A stretch of DNA of 64,000 nucleotides from Azoarcus sp. GTDB lineage: Bacteria; Pseudomonadota; Gammaproteobacteria; Burkholderiales; Rhodocyclaceae. Where the stretch lies: positions 1 to 64,000 of the forward strand of contig JAUSOD010000040.1 in the NCBI GenBank assembly GCA_030656215.1. The letters run 5' to 3'. This document shows positions 33,206 through 41,518 of this stretch, in pieces. Numbering within the stretch: position 1 is the first letter of the stretch; the number at the start of each line of letters is the position of its first letter. The translations under genes and the position numbers were made by a program. Below the pieces are notes generated by a model. It was given only the letters and a program-made list of their open reading frames with translations, did no database searches and was not told the origin of the DNA.

Positions 33206-35634
33206 TGGCGCGGCCACGCCTCGCCGCCTTCGCGCTGTGGCTGGTGATCGTCGCGGTTCTTGCGACCATCGTCAGCCGCGCCAGCTTCACCGCCGACATG
33301 TCGGTGTTTCTGCCGCGCAGCCCGACCCCGGAACAACAGCTGCTGGTCGATCAGTTGCGCGAGGGCATGGTTTCGCGCCTGACCCTGGTCGGCCTGACCG
33401 GCGGCAGTGCGGCCGACCGAGCCGAAGCCTCACGCCGCATCGCCGCCCGCCTGCGCGAGGATCCCCGCTTCTCCGCGGTAAACAACGGCGAGCCCGTTCA
33501 TCTCGAAGCCGACCGGCGCTGGCTGTTCGATAATCGCTACGCCCTCAGTCCGGGCGTGAGCGCGGAACGCTTCACCACCGAGGGTTTGCGCGCCGCCCTG
33601 CAGGACACGCTGAATCTGCTCGCCTCGCCCGCCGGGCTGCTCGCCAAACCGCTGGTCACCCGCGACCCCACCGGCGAGCTGATCACCCTGCTCAACGGGC
33701 TCGACCAGGCCTCACAACCCATGCTCGACGGCGATGTGTGGGTTTCGCGCGATGGCCGCATCGCCCTCCTGCTGGCACTGACTCGCGCCTCGGGTGCCGA
33801 CATCGACGCTCAGGAAGCCGCGATGAACGCCATCCGCAGCGCGTTCGATGAGGCACGCAAGGATCTCGCCAGCGCCGCCGGCCTTGAGCTTGGCATGACC
33901 GGCCCCGGCGTGTTTTCGGTGCAGTCGCGGGCCACGATCAAGTCCGAAGTCACCCGTATCGCCGCCATCGGCAGCGTGCTGATCATCACCCTGCTGTTGC
34001 TCATCTACCGTTCGCTGCCGGTGTTGCTGCTCGGCCTGCTGCCCGTGGTAACGGGTGCGCTGGCGGGCATCACCGCGGTGAGCCTCGGGTTTGGCGTGGT
34101 GCATGGGCTCACCCTCGGTTTTGGCACCACGCTGATCGGCGAGGCGGTGGACTACGCGATCTATCTCTTCGTCCAGCGCGGGCAACACAAGGACGGCAGC
34201 GAGCACGCCGATGCCGGCATGGACATGTTCTGGCCCACGATCCGTCTTGGCCTGCTGACCTCGGCCTGCGGTTTCATCGCGCTGTTTGCCTCGGGCTTTC
34301 CGGGCCTCGCGCAGCTGGGCCTGTATTCGCTCGCCGGCCTCGTCACCGCCGCACTGGTCACCCGTTTCCTGCTCCCGGCGATGCTCCCGGCGGATTTCAA
34401 GCTGCGCGACGTCAGGCCGCTCGGCCGCCGCCTCGGACACCTGGTGGCCGGCGCCACCCGCCTGCGCTGGCTGGTGATCACGCTGGCGTTGAGCAGCCTG
34501 GCGCTGATCACGGTCCAGCGCCACCACATCTGGAACAGCGAGTTGCTCGCCCTGAGCCCGGTTTCCGCCGCCGACCAGGCGCTCGACATGCGCCTGCGCA
34601 GCGAACTCGGCGCGCCCGACGTACGTTACCTGATCGTGGTTAACGGCCCCGACATCGAGACCACGCTGCAATCGGCCGAGGCGCTCGCCCCGGCACTCGA
34701 GCGCCTGCAGGCCGCCGGCCACATCGCCGGCTGGGACAGCCCCGCGCGCTACCTGCCCAGCCACGCCACGCAACAGACGAGGCTCGCCAGCCTGCCCGAA
34801 CGCGATGCCCTCGCCCGCCGGCTGCAGGATGCGAGCACCGGCTTGCCCTTGCGTGCCGAGCGCCTTGCGCCCTTCCTCGACGAGGCCGATGCCGCACGCC
34901 AGCGCCCACCGCTCAGCCGGGCGTCGATGGAGGGCACTTCGCTCGCCCTTGCTGTGGACGCCATGCTGCTGGAAACGGCCCACGGGGTGCGCGCACTGCT
35001 GCCGCTACGTGCTCCGATCGACGGCCGTCAAGCCCATCTGATCGACGCCGGCACGGTCCGCAGCGCGCTCGCCGCCGCAATGCCGTCGACAGCCGGCACG
35101 TCCCCGCTCTTCCTCGACCTCAAGCATGAGTCCGACGCCCTGTACGGCGGCTATCTGCGCGAGGCGATCCAGCTGTCGCTCGGCGGCATACTCGCCATCC
35201 TCGTGCTGCTACTGGTGTTCCTGCGCGAGCCGATGCGGGTGGTACGCATTGCCCTTCCCCTGGCTGCGGCGATCCTGGTCGTAGTCGCCGCCCTGACCCT
35301 GGCCGGCAAGCAGCTGATCCTGCTCCACCTGGTGGGCCTGCTGCTGATCGTCGCCGTCGGCTCGAACTACGCGTTATTTTTTGATCGGGGAGGGCAAAAC
35401 GCGCCTCAGCCGAGCCCCCTCACGCTGGCCTCGCTGCTGTTCGCCAACCTCACCACGGTTGCCGGCTTTGGCTTGCTCGCCTTCTCCAATGTACCGGTGC
35501 TGCAGGCGATCGGCATCACCGTCGGTCCCGGTGCGGTGCTCGCCCTGGTATTCTCCGCCATGCTCAGCCGCCGGACTTTGCCTCCGGTTCCGCCTCCAAG
35601 CCCGCCTTCCGTTCCGCTTCCTCCCGCGCGCTGA
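33202..35634 (+). CDS. MMPL/RND-type exporter (ApeM-like)
   Basis: 810-residue RND-superfamily protein with an N-terminal membrane segment, two large periplasmic loops and two membrane bundles: VLIITLLLLIYRSLPVLLLGLLP in the first half, and QLSLGGILAILVLLLVFLREPMRV in the second. GEAVDYAIYLFVQRG fits the conserved GxxxDY proton-relay segment. It is expected to move the finished polyene lipid out of the inner membrane, with the LolA-like partner encoded just before it. The start codon overlaps the lolA-like stop. The last residues are Pro-rich. Confidence 0.9.
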   Translation: MMARPRLAAFALWLVIVAVLATIVSRASFTADMSVFLPRSPTPEQQLLVDQLREGMVSRLTLVGLTGGSAADRAEASRRIAARLREDPRFSAVNNGEPVHLEADRRWLFDNRYALSPGVSAERFTTEGLRAALQDTLNLLASPAGLLAKPLVTRDPTGELITLLNGLDQASQPMLDGDVWVSRDGRIALLLALTRASGADIDAQEAAMNAIRSAFDEARKDLASAAGLELGMTGPGVFSVQSRATIKSEVTRIAAIGSVLIITLLLLIYRSLPVLLLGLLPVVTGALAGITAVSLGFGVVHGLTLGFGTTLIGEAVDYAIYLFVQRGQHKDGSEHADAGMDMFWPTIRLGLLTSACGFIALFASGFPGLAQLGLYSLAGLVTAALVTRFLLPAMLPADFKLRDVRPLGRRLGHLVAGATRLRWLVITLALSSLALITVQRHHIWNSELLALSPVSAADQALDMRLRSELGAPDVRYLIVVNGPDIETTLQSAEALAPALERLQAAGHIAGWDSPARYLPSHATQQTRLASLPERDALARRLQDASTGLPLRAERLAPFLDEADAARQRPPLSRASMEGTSLALAVDAMLLETAHGVRALLPLRAPIDGRQAHLIDAGTVRSALAAAMPSTAGTSPLFLDLKHESDALYGGYLREAIQLSLGGILAILVLLLVFLREPMRVVRIALPLAAAILVVVAALTLAGKQLILLHLVGLLLIVAVGSNYALFFDRGGQNAPQPSPLTLASLLFANLTTVAGFGLLAFSNVPVLQAIGITVGPGAVLALVFSAMLSRRTLPPVPPPSPPSVPLPPAR

Positions 35635-35657
35635 TTCAAGTCGACCGGATCCCGACC

Positions 35658-36308
35658 ATGGCCCTCAACACCCTCGCCCTTACGGCCACACCGGGCACCA
35701 CTGCCCCCGAACTGCTGGTGCTGCTCGCCGGCGCCTACGACAAACCGGCCGACTTCCTCAGCGCCGGCTTCGACACCGCGCTGCGGGCGAGCGGCCGCGC
35801 AATCGATTTGATCCTGGTCGAAAGCGACCTGTCCGCGGTGTGCGACGGTAGCCTGAGCACTCGCATCGAGGACGAGATCCTCGTCGGTGCACGCCAGTCG
35901 GGCTATCAACGCGTCCTGACCGGCGGCATCTCGATCGGCGGCCTCGCCGCGCTGATGCACGCCGACCACTATCCGGGCGGCAGCGACGGACTGGTGCTGA
36001 TCGCCCCCTACCCGGGCAATCGCAGCATCACCGGCGAGATCGACCGCGCCGGCGGTCTGGCGAACTGGCCCGCGAACGGCAACTTTGCCACCAATGACGA
36101 ACGCTGCGGCTGGCGTGCGCTGCAGCGCTGCGGCCCGCAGCGCGCACCACCAGTGTGGCTCGGCTACGGCGGTGACGACCGCTTTGCAGGCGGCCATGCC
36201 ATGATGGCCGCCGTGCTCGCCGAGGCCGACCGCTGCGTGCTCAGCGGCGGGCACGACTGGCCAACCTGGCTGTGCCTGTGGCAGCGCTATCTCGCCGATC
36301 ACGGTTGA
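35658..36308 (+). CDS. Alpha/beta hydrolase of the pigment cluster
   Basis: 216-residue cytoplasmic alpha/beta hydrolase. The nucleophile elbow is GGISIGGLAALMHA (Ser in GxSxGG), with a candidate acid in GYGGDDRFAGGH and His in LSGGHDWPTW. It may act as a thioesterase or esterase that releases the product from the carrier, filling the place of the ApeK thioesterase not found elsewhere in the cluster (inference). The gene is 23 nt after the MMPL gene and has no signal peptide. Confidence 0.78.
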   Translation: MALNTLALTATPGTTAPELLVLLAGAYDKPADFLSAGFDTALRASGRAIDLILVESDLSAVCDGSLSTRIEDEILVGARQSGYQRVLTGGISIGGLAALMHADHYPGGSDGLVLIAPYPGNRSITGEIDRAGGLANWPANGNFATNDERCGWRALQRCGPQRAPPVWLGYGGDDRFAGGHAMMAAVLAEADRCVLSGGHDWPTWLCLWQRYLADHG

Positions 36309-36458
36309 GGACCGGACGCTCGGACGCAAGACCACCGGCCGGTGGGCTGCCCTTTTGCTGCCCTTTTGCTGCTCGCGTTGCCGTCTCCAGAACGGTACGC
36401 ATCGCGAACCGCTCGACGATGGGGCATGCCCGCTGCTCCCGGTTACAATCGCGCCTAC

Positions 36459-37274
36459 ATGAAAACGCCCACTTCCGGCCGCCCGTGGCGGCCATCCTCC
36501 CTGATCGTCGCCGCCTGGGTCGTCCACCCCGGCGCGCTGGCGGCATGGCTGGTGTGGCCGGACAGCTGGCCCTGGGGTCTGGCAGCCCTTGTCGCCTGTC
36601 ATATCGCGCTCACTGGCGCAGGGCTGTGGCCGCGCAGCCGGCTGCTCGGTCCCAACCTGACCCGGCTGCCGGCGGCCGCGGCCGAGCGCGGGGAAGTCGC
36701 GCTGACCATCGATGACGGCCCGGAGCCGAGCGTGACCCCGGCGGTCCTCGACCTGCTCGACCGCTACGCTGCGCGCGCCAGCTTTTTCTGCATCGGCGAA
36801 CGCGCCGCCGCCCACCCGGCGCTGATCGCCGAGATCGTGCGTCGCGGGCACACGGTGGAGAACCACTCCCACGGCCATCGCCACCACTTTTCGCTGTTCG
36901 GCCCCGCCCGCATCCGACGCGACCTCGAGCAGGCGCAGCGCGTGATCGCCGGGCTCGCCGGCAGCGCCCCCCATTTTTTTCGCGCCCCCGCCGGCTTGCG
37001 CAACCCCTTCCTCGAACCGGTGCTGGCCCACCTCGGGCTACATCTGGCAAGCTGGACACGACGCGGCTTCGACACCCGCGAGGGAGACCCGGACAAGGTG
37101 CTCACCCGTCTTACCCGCGACCTCGCCGCCGGCGACATCCTGCTGCTGCACGACGGCCATGGCGCGCGCAGCCCGAACGGCCGGCCGGTGATTCTCGATG
37201 TCCTGCCGGTGCTGCTCGACTCCCTGCGTGCCGCCGGCCTCCACTCCGTCACCCTACGCCAAGCGCTGCAATGA
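36459..37274 (+). CDS. Polysaccharide-deacetylase-family protein
   Basis: 271-residue NodB-type deacetylase. Two N-terminal hydrophobic segments are followed by the catalytic Asp-Asp in LTIDDGPEPS, the metal-binding HSHGHRHH motif, FRAPAGLRNP and LLHDGHGARS. It is unusual to have a carbohydrate deacetylase in a pigment cluster; it may remove an acyl group from a sugar or lipid head group (inference). ATG 36459 was preferred because a membrane anchor follows; earlier in-frame starts lie in a gap with a short 11-bp tandem repeat. It overlaps the methyltransferase gene by 4 nt. Confidence 0.85.
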   Translation: MKTPTSGRPWRPSSLIVAAWVVHPGALAAWLVWPDSWPWGLAALVACHIALTGAGLWPRSRLLGPNLTRLPAAAAERGEVALTIDDGPEPSVTPAVLDLLDRYAARASFFCIGERAAAHPALIAEIVRRGHTVENHSHGHRHHFSLFGPARIRRDLEQAQRVIAGLAGSAPHFFRAPAGLRNPFLEPVLAHLGLHLASWTRRGFDTREGDPDKVLTRLTRDLAAGDILLLHDGHGARSPNGRPVILDVLPVLLDSLRAAGLHSVTLRQALQ

Positions 37275-37984
37275 CTTCGTCCTTCCGCAAGCGGCTGCTC
37301 GACGCCGCCACCGCCCCCTATCGCCAGGCCGGGCATTTCGCCTGGCATTTTGCCCGTGGCAAGCTCGGCCGCGACCCGGTGTTTTTCAGTCTGCTCGCCG
37401 ATGGCGCCTTTCCGCCGCGAGCACGGATCGTCGACCTGGGCTGCGGTCAGGGCCTGTTATCGAACTGGCTCACCGCCGCCGGCCGCCTGCACGCAGCCGG
37501 CGACTGGCCGCCAGACTGGCCCGCAGCCCCGCAACTGGAAGCCTACCGTGGCATCGAGTTGATGCCGAACGATGTCAATCGCGCCCTTCCGGCACTGCCG
37601 CCTGGTGCGGTGGTTGAGCAAGGCGATATCCGCGACGCTCCGCTTGGCGAGGTCAACGTCGTCGTCATCCTGGATTCGCTGCACTACATCGAGCCTGCCG
37701 CGCAGGAGGCGGTGCTCGAGCGGGCGCGCGATGCGCTTGCGCCCGATGGCACCCTGATCATGCGCGTCGGCGACGCCGCAGCCGGCCTGCCCTTCCTGTT
37801 ATGCACCTGGGCCGACCGCCTGATCACCTCCGTTCGCGGTCATCGTCTGGGCACGCTTTACTGCCGTCCGGCCGCCGAATGGCAGCGTACGCTGGAGCGG
37901 CTCGGGTTCAACGTCCGGCCGCAGGCAATGGATGCCGGCACCCCATTCGCCAACACCTTGCTGCTGGCCCGGCTAAAAGCCTGA
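37271..37984 (+). CDS. SAM-dependent methyltransferase
   Basis: 237-residue class I methyltransferase. The SAM-binding motif is RIVDLGCGQGLLSNWL, with VNVVVILDSLHYIEP as the later motif. Aryl-polyene loci often encode a methyltransferase for the ring hydroxyl or ring carbon; this one may do that, though another tailoring role is possible. It overlaps the deacetylase gene and is followed by a 90-nt gap before the ketosynthase. Confidence 0.87.
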   Translation: MTSSFRKRLLDAATAPYRQAGHFAWHFARGKLGRDPVFFSLLADGAFPPRARIVDLGCGQGLLSNWLTAAGRLHAAGDWPPDWPAAPQLEAYRGIELMPNDVNRALPALPPGAVVEQGDIRDAPLGEVNVVVILDSLHYIEPAAQEAVLERARDALAPDGTLIMRVGDAAAGLPFLLCTWADRLITSVRGHRLGTLYCRPAAEWQRTLERLGFNVRPQAMDAGTPFANTLLLARLKA

Positions 37985-38074
37985 GCCGCGCAACACGATG
38001 CCATCGGACGACAAGCTCCCAGGCCCGACCGGCTCCCCGTTTGTTAGAATTCGTTCATATTCCATCGGATCCTC

Positions 38075-39286
38075 GTGTTGACCCCCCTGCTCATTTCCCG
38101 TTACACCGCGACCAGCTGTATCGGCACCGGGCTGGACACCACCCGTGACGCGCTGAAGCACTGCCGCAGCGGGCTACGCCAGTGTGACTTCGAGAGCGTC
38201 ACCCTCGACACCTGGATCGGGCGGGTGCCCGGCCTGGAACGGATGACGCTACTACCGGCACTGGCCGACTACGACTGTCGCAACAACCGTCTCGCCTTGC
38301 TCGGCCTGATGCAGGACGGCTTCATCGATGCCGCCATCGCGGCGGTGCAACGTCACGGTGCGCAGCGGGTGGCGGTGCTGCTGGGCACCAGCACCTCAGG
38401 CATCCTCGAAACCGAACTCGCCTACCGTCATCGCGATCCGGTCACCGGCGCCTTGCCTGCCGAGTTTCACTACCGCGGCAGCCACAACATCTTCTCGGTG
38501 GCGGAGTTCGTTCGTCAGGCGATTGGCGCTGCCGGGCCGGCCTGGGTGATTTCCACTGCCTGCTCCTCGAGCGCCAAGGTTTTTGCCAGTGCCGCACGCC
38601 TGCTGAACGCAGGCCTGATCGATGCGGCCATCGTTGGCGGCGTGGACTCGCTGTGCCTGACCACGCTGTACGGCTTCAATTCTCTCGAACTGGTCGCCCC
38701 CGAACCCTGCCGCCCCTACGACCCGGAGCGCAGCGGCATCTCGATCGGGGAGGCGGCCGCCTTTGCACTGCTCGAGCGCGCCCCCGACACGCTGCCCGCC
38801 GATGCCATCCTGCTTGCCGGTTACGGCGAGTCGAGCGACGCGCATCACATGTCGTCGCCCCACCCGCAGGGGCTGGGGGCACGCATGGCCATGGAGCAAG
38901 CGCTTGCCGGCGCCGGACTGAGCCCGGGCCAGATCGACTACATCAACCTGCACGGCACCGGGACACGCGGCAACGACAGCGCCGAGGGCCTCGCAATCAA
39001 GACCCTGTTCGACCATCCCCCCCCGTCCAGCTCCACCAAAGGCGCCACCGGCCATGCGCTGGGCGCCGCGGGCGGCCTGGAAGCGGTGTTCTGTGCGCTG
39101 GCGCTGGCCGATGGACTGATCCCCGGCAGCCCCGGCACGCGGACGCTCGACCCGTCGATCGACATCGACTACCGGATCCGTCCACAGCCGGCGCGCTTGG
39201 GCCACGTGCTGTCGAATTCGCTCGGTTTTGGCGGCACCAACTGCAGCCTTGTTTTTTCGCGTGCGGACGCCAGGACCGAACCATGA
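38075..39286 (+). CDS. Chain-elongating ketosynthase (ApeO-like)
   Basis: 403-residue KAS I/II ketosynthase. Cys163 lies in ISTACSSSAKVFASA, with His in NLHGTGTRGNDSAEG and TKGATGHALGAAGG, and NSLGFGGTNCSLVF at the end. Immediately followed by (and overlapping) a chain-length-factor-like gene, the arrangement known for aryl-polyene KS/CLF heterodimers that set chain length. The start is GTG near 38075. The 90-nt upstream gap has a TTAGAAT box that could be a -10. Confidence 0.9.
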   Translation: MLTPLLISRYTATSCIGTGLDTTRDALKHCRSGLRQCDFESVTLDTWIGRVPGLERMTLLPALADYDCRNNRLALLGLMQDGFIDAAIAAVQRHGAQRVAVLLGTSTSGILETELAYRHRDPVTGALPAEFHYRGSHNIFSVAEFVRQAIGAAGPAWVISTACSSSAKVFASAARLLNAGLIDAAIVGGVDSLCLTTLYGFNSLELVAPEPCRPYDPERSGISIGEAAAFALLERAPDTLPADAILLAGYGESSDAHHMSSPHPQGLGARMAMEQALAGAGLSPGQIDYINLHGTGTRGNDSAEGLAIKTLFDHPPPSSSTKGATGHALGAAGGLEAVFCALALADGLIPGSPGTRTLDPSIDIDYRIRPQPARLGHVLSNSLGFGGTNCSLVFSRADARTEP

Positions 39287-40086
39287 ATGCCAACCGCTCC
39301 CCGCTTTCGGCATCCATCCTTGCGCTCGGTGTCATCGGTCCCGGTTTCGACGACTGGGCTGCAGCCCGCGCAGTGCTCGCCGGCGATGCGCCGTGGCGCC
39401 GCGAGAGCACCCGCCTTCCGATTCCCGGCCTGCTGCCCCCCGCCGAGCGGCGTCGGGTCGGCGCGGTGGTCAAGCTCGCCATCGGCGTCGGCATGCAGGC
39501 GGTCACAGCCGCCGGCGCGGACGCCGCACAGCTGGCCACGGTGTTCGCCTCGGCCGGCGGCGACGGCGCCAACTGCCACGCGATCTGCGAAACCCTGGCC
39601 GGTGACGACCGCATGATCTCGCCGACCCGCTTCCACAACTCGGTCAATAACGCGGCCTCCGGCTACTGGGGCATCGCCGCCGGTGCGATGGCAAGCTCGA
39701 CCATCATCTCGGCCTACGACGGCAGCTTTGCCGCCGGTCTGATCGAAGCCCTGGCGCTCGCCCACAGCCTGCAGCAACCGGTACTGCTGGTGGTTTATGA
39801 CCACCCCTATCCGGAACCGCTGGCCGCCACGCGCAAGCTGCTCGACGCTTTCGGCGTGGCCCTGTTGCTCGACCCGATCGCTACCGACGGCCCGCGCGTG
39901 CGCATTGAGGGGCTCACCACGGACGCATCCGACGTCCTGCCCGATGCCGCACTCGACGCAGTGCGCAGCGGCATTCCCGCAGCCCGCTGCCTGCCGCTGC
40001 TCGCGCTGCTGGCGCAAGGTCGTAGCGGCAGGGTGGTGCTCGACTACCTCGACGAGACCCGGCTCGCGGTGGAGATTGACCAGTGA
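39283..40086 (+). CDS. Chain-length-factor-like ketosynthase partner
   Basis: 267-residue protein of the beta-ketoacyl synthase chain-length-factor type (N-terminal ketosynthase half only). The catalytic Cys is replaced: NNAASGYWGIAAGAMASSTIISAYDGSFAAG contains no Cys at the elbow. It should pair with the ketosynthase encoded just upstream (4-nt overlap), controlling the number of condensations. The start of the next gene overlaps its end. Confidence 0.87.
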   Translation: MNANRSPLSASILALGVIGPGFDDWAAARAVLAGDAPWRRESTRLPIPGLLPPAERRRVGAVVKLAIGVGMQAVTAAGADAAQLATVFASAGGDGANCHAICETLAGDDRMISPTRFHNSVNNAASGYWGIAAGAMASSTIISAYDGSFAAGLIEALALAHSLQQPVLLVVYDHPYPEPLAATRKLLDAFGVALLLDPIATDGPRVRIEGLTTDASDVLPDAALDAVRSGIPAARCLPLLALLAQGRSGRVVLDYLDETRLAVEIDQ

Positions 40087-40538
40087 CGGCCAAAATATTG
40101 CCCGACCATGCCTGGATCGCCGCCCATATTCCGCATCAGGGCGGCATGTGCCTGCTCGACGCGGTCGAGTCATGGGACGCGGAGCACATCCACTGCGTCA
40201 GCCACAGTCATCGCGCCACCGCCAACCCGCTGCGCGCAGGCGGGCGGCTCGGTGCGCTTACCGCCATTGAATATGCGGCCCAGGCGATGGCGGTGCATGG
40301 TGCGCTGCTCGCCGGCGAGGGCGCACCACCCACCCCCGGTTTTCTCGGTAGCGCGCGCGGCGTCGAATGCCTGGTCGAGCGCCTGGACGATATCGACGGA
40401 CCGCTGAATATCGCTGCCCAGCGCCTGTCCGGCGACGATCGCACCCTGCTGTACGGATTCACCGTATCGGCTGGCGATCGTCCGCTGGTACGCGGACGTG
40501 CCGCAGTGGTGCTGGGCGGCCTGACTGCTGCCACCTGA
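40083..40538 (+). CDS. Hotdog dehydratase (ApeP-like)
   Basis: 151-residue hotdog protein. HIPHQGGMCLLDAVESWD and YAAQAMAVHGALLAGEG match the second aryl-polyene dehydratase family (ApeP). With the ApeI-like protein it forms the dehydratase activity of the polyene synthase. It starts at a GTG overlapping the chain-length-factor stop. A gap of 104 nt follows before the ketoreductase. Confidence 0.85.
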   Translation: MTAKILPDHAWIAAHIPHQGGMCLLDAVESWDAEHIHCVSHSHRATANPLRAGGRLGALTAIEYAAQAMAVHGALLAGEGAPPTPGFLGSARGVECLVERLDDIDGPLNIAAQRLSGDDRTLLYGFTVSAGDRPLVRGRAAVVLGGLTAAT

Positions 40539-40642
40539 TCCGGGCCCCTCTGCGCACAGCCACCTGGGCTTTCCCGACTCATTCCTCCCGACAGACTCTT
40601 GCCAGCTCACTCTTCCCATCGGATCCGGACGGACACCCCATC

Positions 40643-41365
40643 ATGACCCTACGCGCTCTCGTCAGCGGCGGCAGCGGCGGCATCGGCCGCGCGATCTGCC
40701 ACCGCCTTGCAGCCGACGGCTATGCCGTGCTGGTGCACGCCAACCGCCAGCTCGCGGCCGCGGAGGAAGTGGCTGCCGCAATCCGGGCCGGCGGTGGCCA
40801 GGCCAGCGCCATCGCCTTCGATCTCACCGATAGCGCTGCAACCGCCGCCGCGGTCGAGACCCTCCTCGCCGACGGCCCGATCCAGGTGCTGGTGAACAAC
40901 GCCGGCATCCACGACGACGCGGTGTTCCCGGGCATGTCGGCACAGCAGTGGCACCGAGTGATCGATGTCAGCCTCAACGGCTTCTTCAACCTGACCCAGC
41001 CGCTGACCATGCCGATGATCCGCACCCGCTGGGGCCGCATCATCAACATCACCTCGATCGCCGCCCTAGCCGGCAACCGCGGTCAGGTCAATTACGCCGC
41101 GGCCAAGGGCGCGCTGCACTCGGCCACCAAGTCGCTCGCACTGGAACTGGCCAGCCGCGGGATCACGGTCAATGCGGTGGCACCCGGCATCATCGATACC
41201 GCGATGAGCGAAGCCGCCTTCGACGCCGACGCCATCGCCCGCCTGGTGCCGATGAAGCGCGCCGGTCGCGCCGAGGAGGTCGCCGACCTGGTCGGCTTCC
41301 TCGCCTCGAAACAGGCAGCCTACATCACCGGCCAGGTGATCTCGATCAACGGCGGCATGCTCTGA
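40643..41365 (+). CDS. 3-ketoacyl-ACP reductase (FabG/ApeQ-like)
   Basis: 240-residue short-chain dehydrogenase/reductase. The NADPH-binding motif is VSGGSGGIGRAICHRLAA, NNAG is present, and the catalytic Ser-Tyr-Lys is in ITSIAALAGN...NYAAAKGAL. It reduces each 3-keto intermediate of the polyene chain. It is the last clear pigment gene; no further ketosynthase (ApeR position) follows. Its stop codon touches a MITE-like repeat that may bound the operon. Confidence 0.92.
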   Translation: MTLRALVSGGSGGIGRAICHRLAADGYAVLVHANRQLAAAEEVAAAIRAGGGQASAIAFDLTDSAATAAAVETLLADGPIQVLVNNAGIHDDAVFPGMSAQQWHRVIDVSLNGFFNLTQPLTMPMIRTRWGRIINITSIAALAGNRGQVNYAAAKGALHSATKSLALELASRGITVNAVAPGIIDTAMSEAAFDADAIARLVPMKRAGRAEEVADLVGFLASKQAAYITGQVISINGGML

Positions 41366-41509
41366 GAGCTTGTGAAGAAATCGTAGCGAGCGGGTCGAGT
41401 GCAAGGCGCGAACGATGCGAACGACGAGGCATATCAACTGGATAGACGAGGAGTGAGCGAGTCAGCAACGCAGCAATCGATCCGCGCAGTAGATTTATTC
41501 ACAAGCTCT
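41365..41509. repeat. MITE-like inverted-repeat element, copy B
   Basis: A 145-nt element with terminal inverted repeats: agagcttgtgaagaaatcg on the left against the complement of gatttattcacaagctct on the right. It contains CGTAGCGAGCGGG near the left end and CGCAGTAG near the right, as in copy A (6210-6329). The end sequences differ from copy A but pair within each copy. It starts at the ketoreductase stop codon and ends 10 nt before the antiporter gene. Non-coding. Confidence 0.7.
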
Positions 41510-41518
41510 GAGCCGCGC

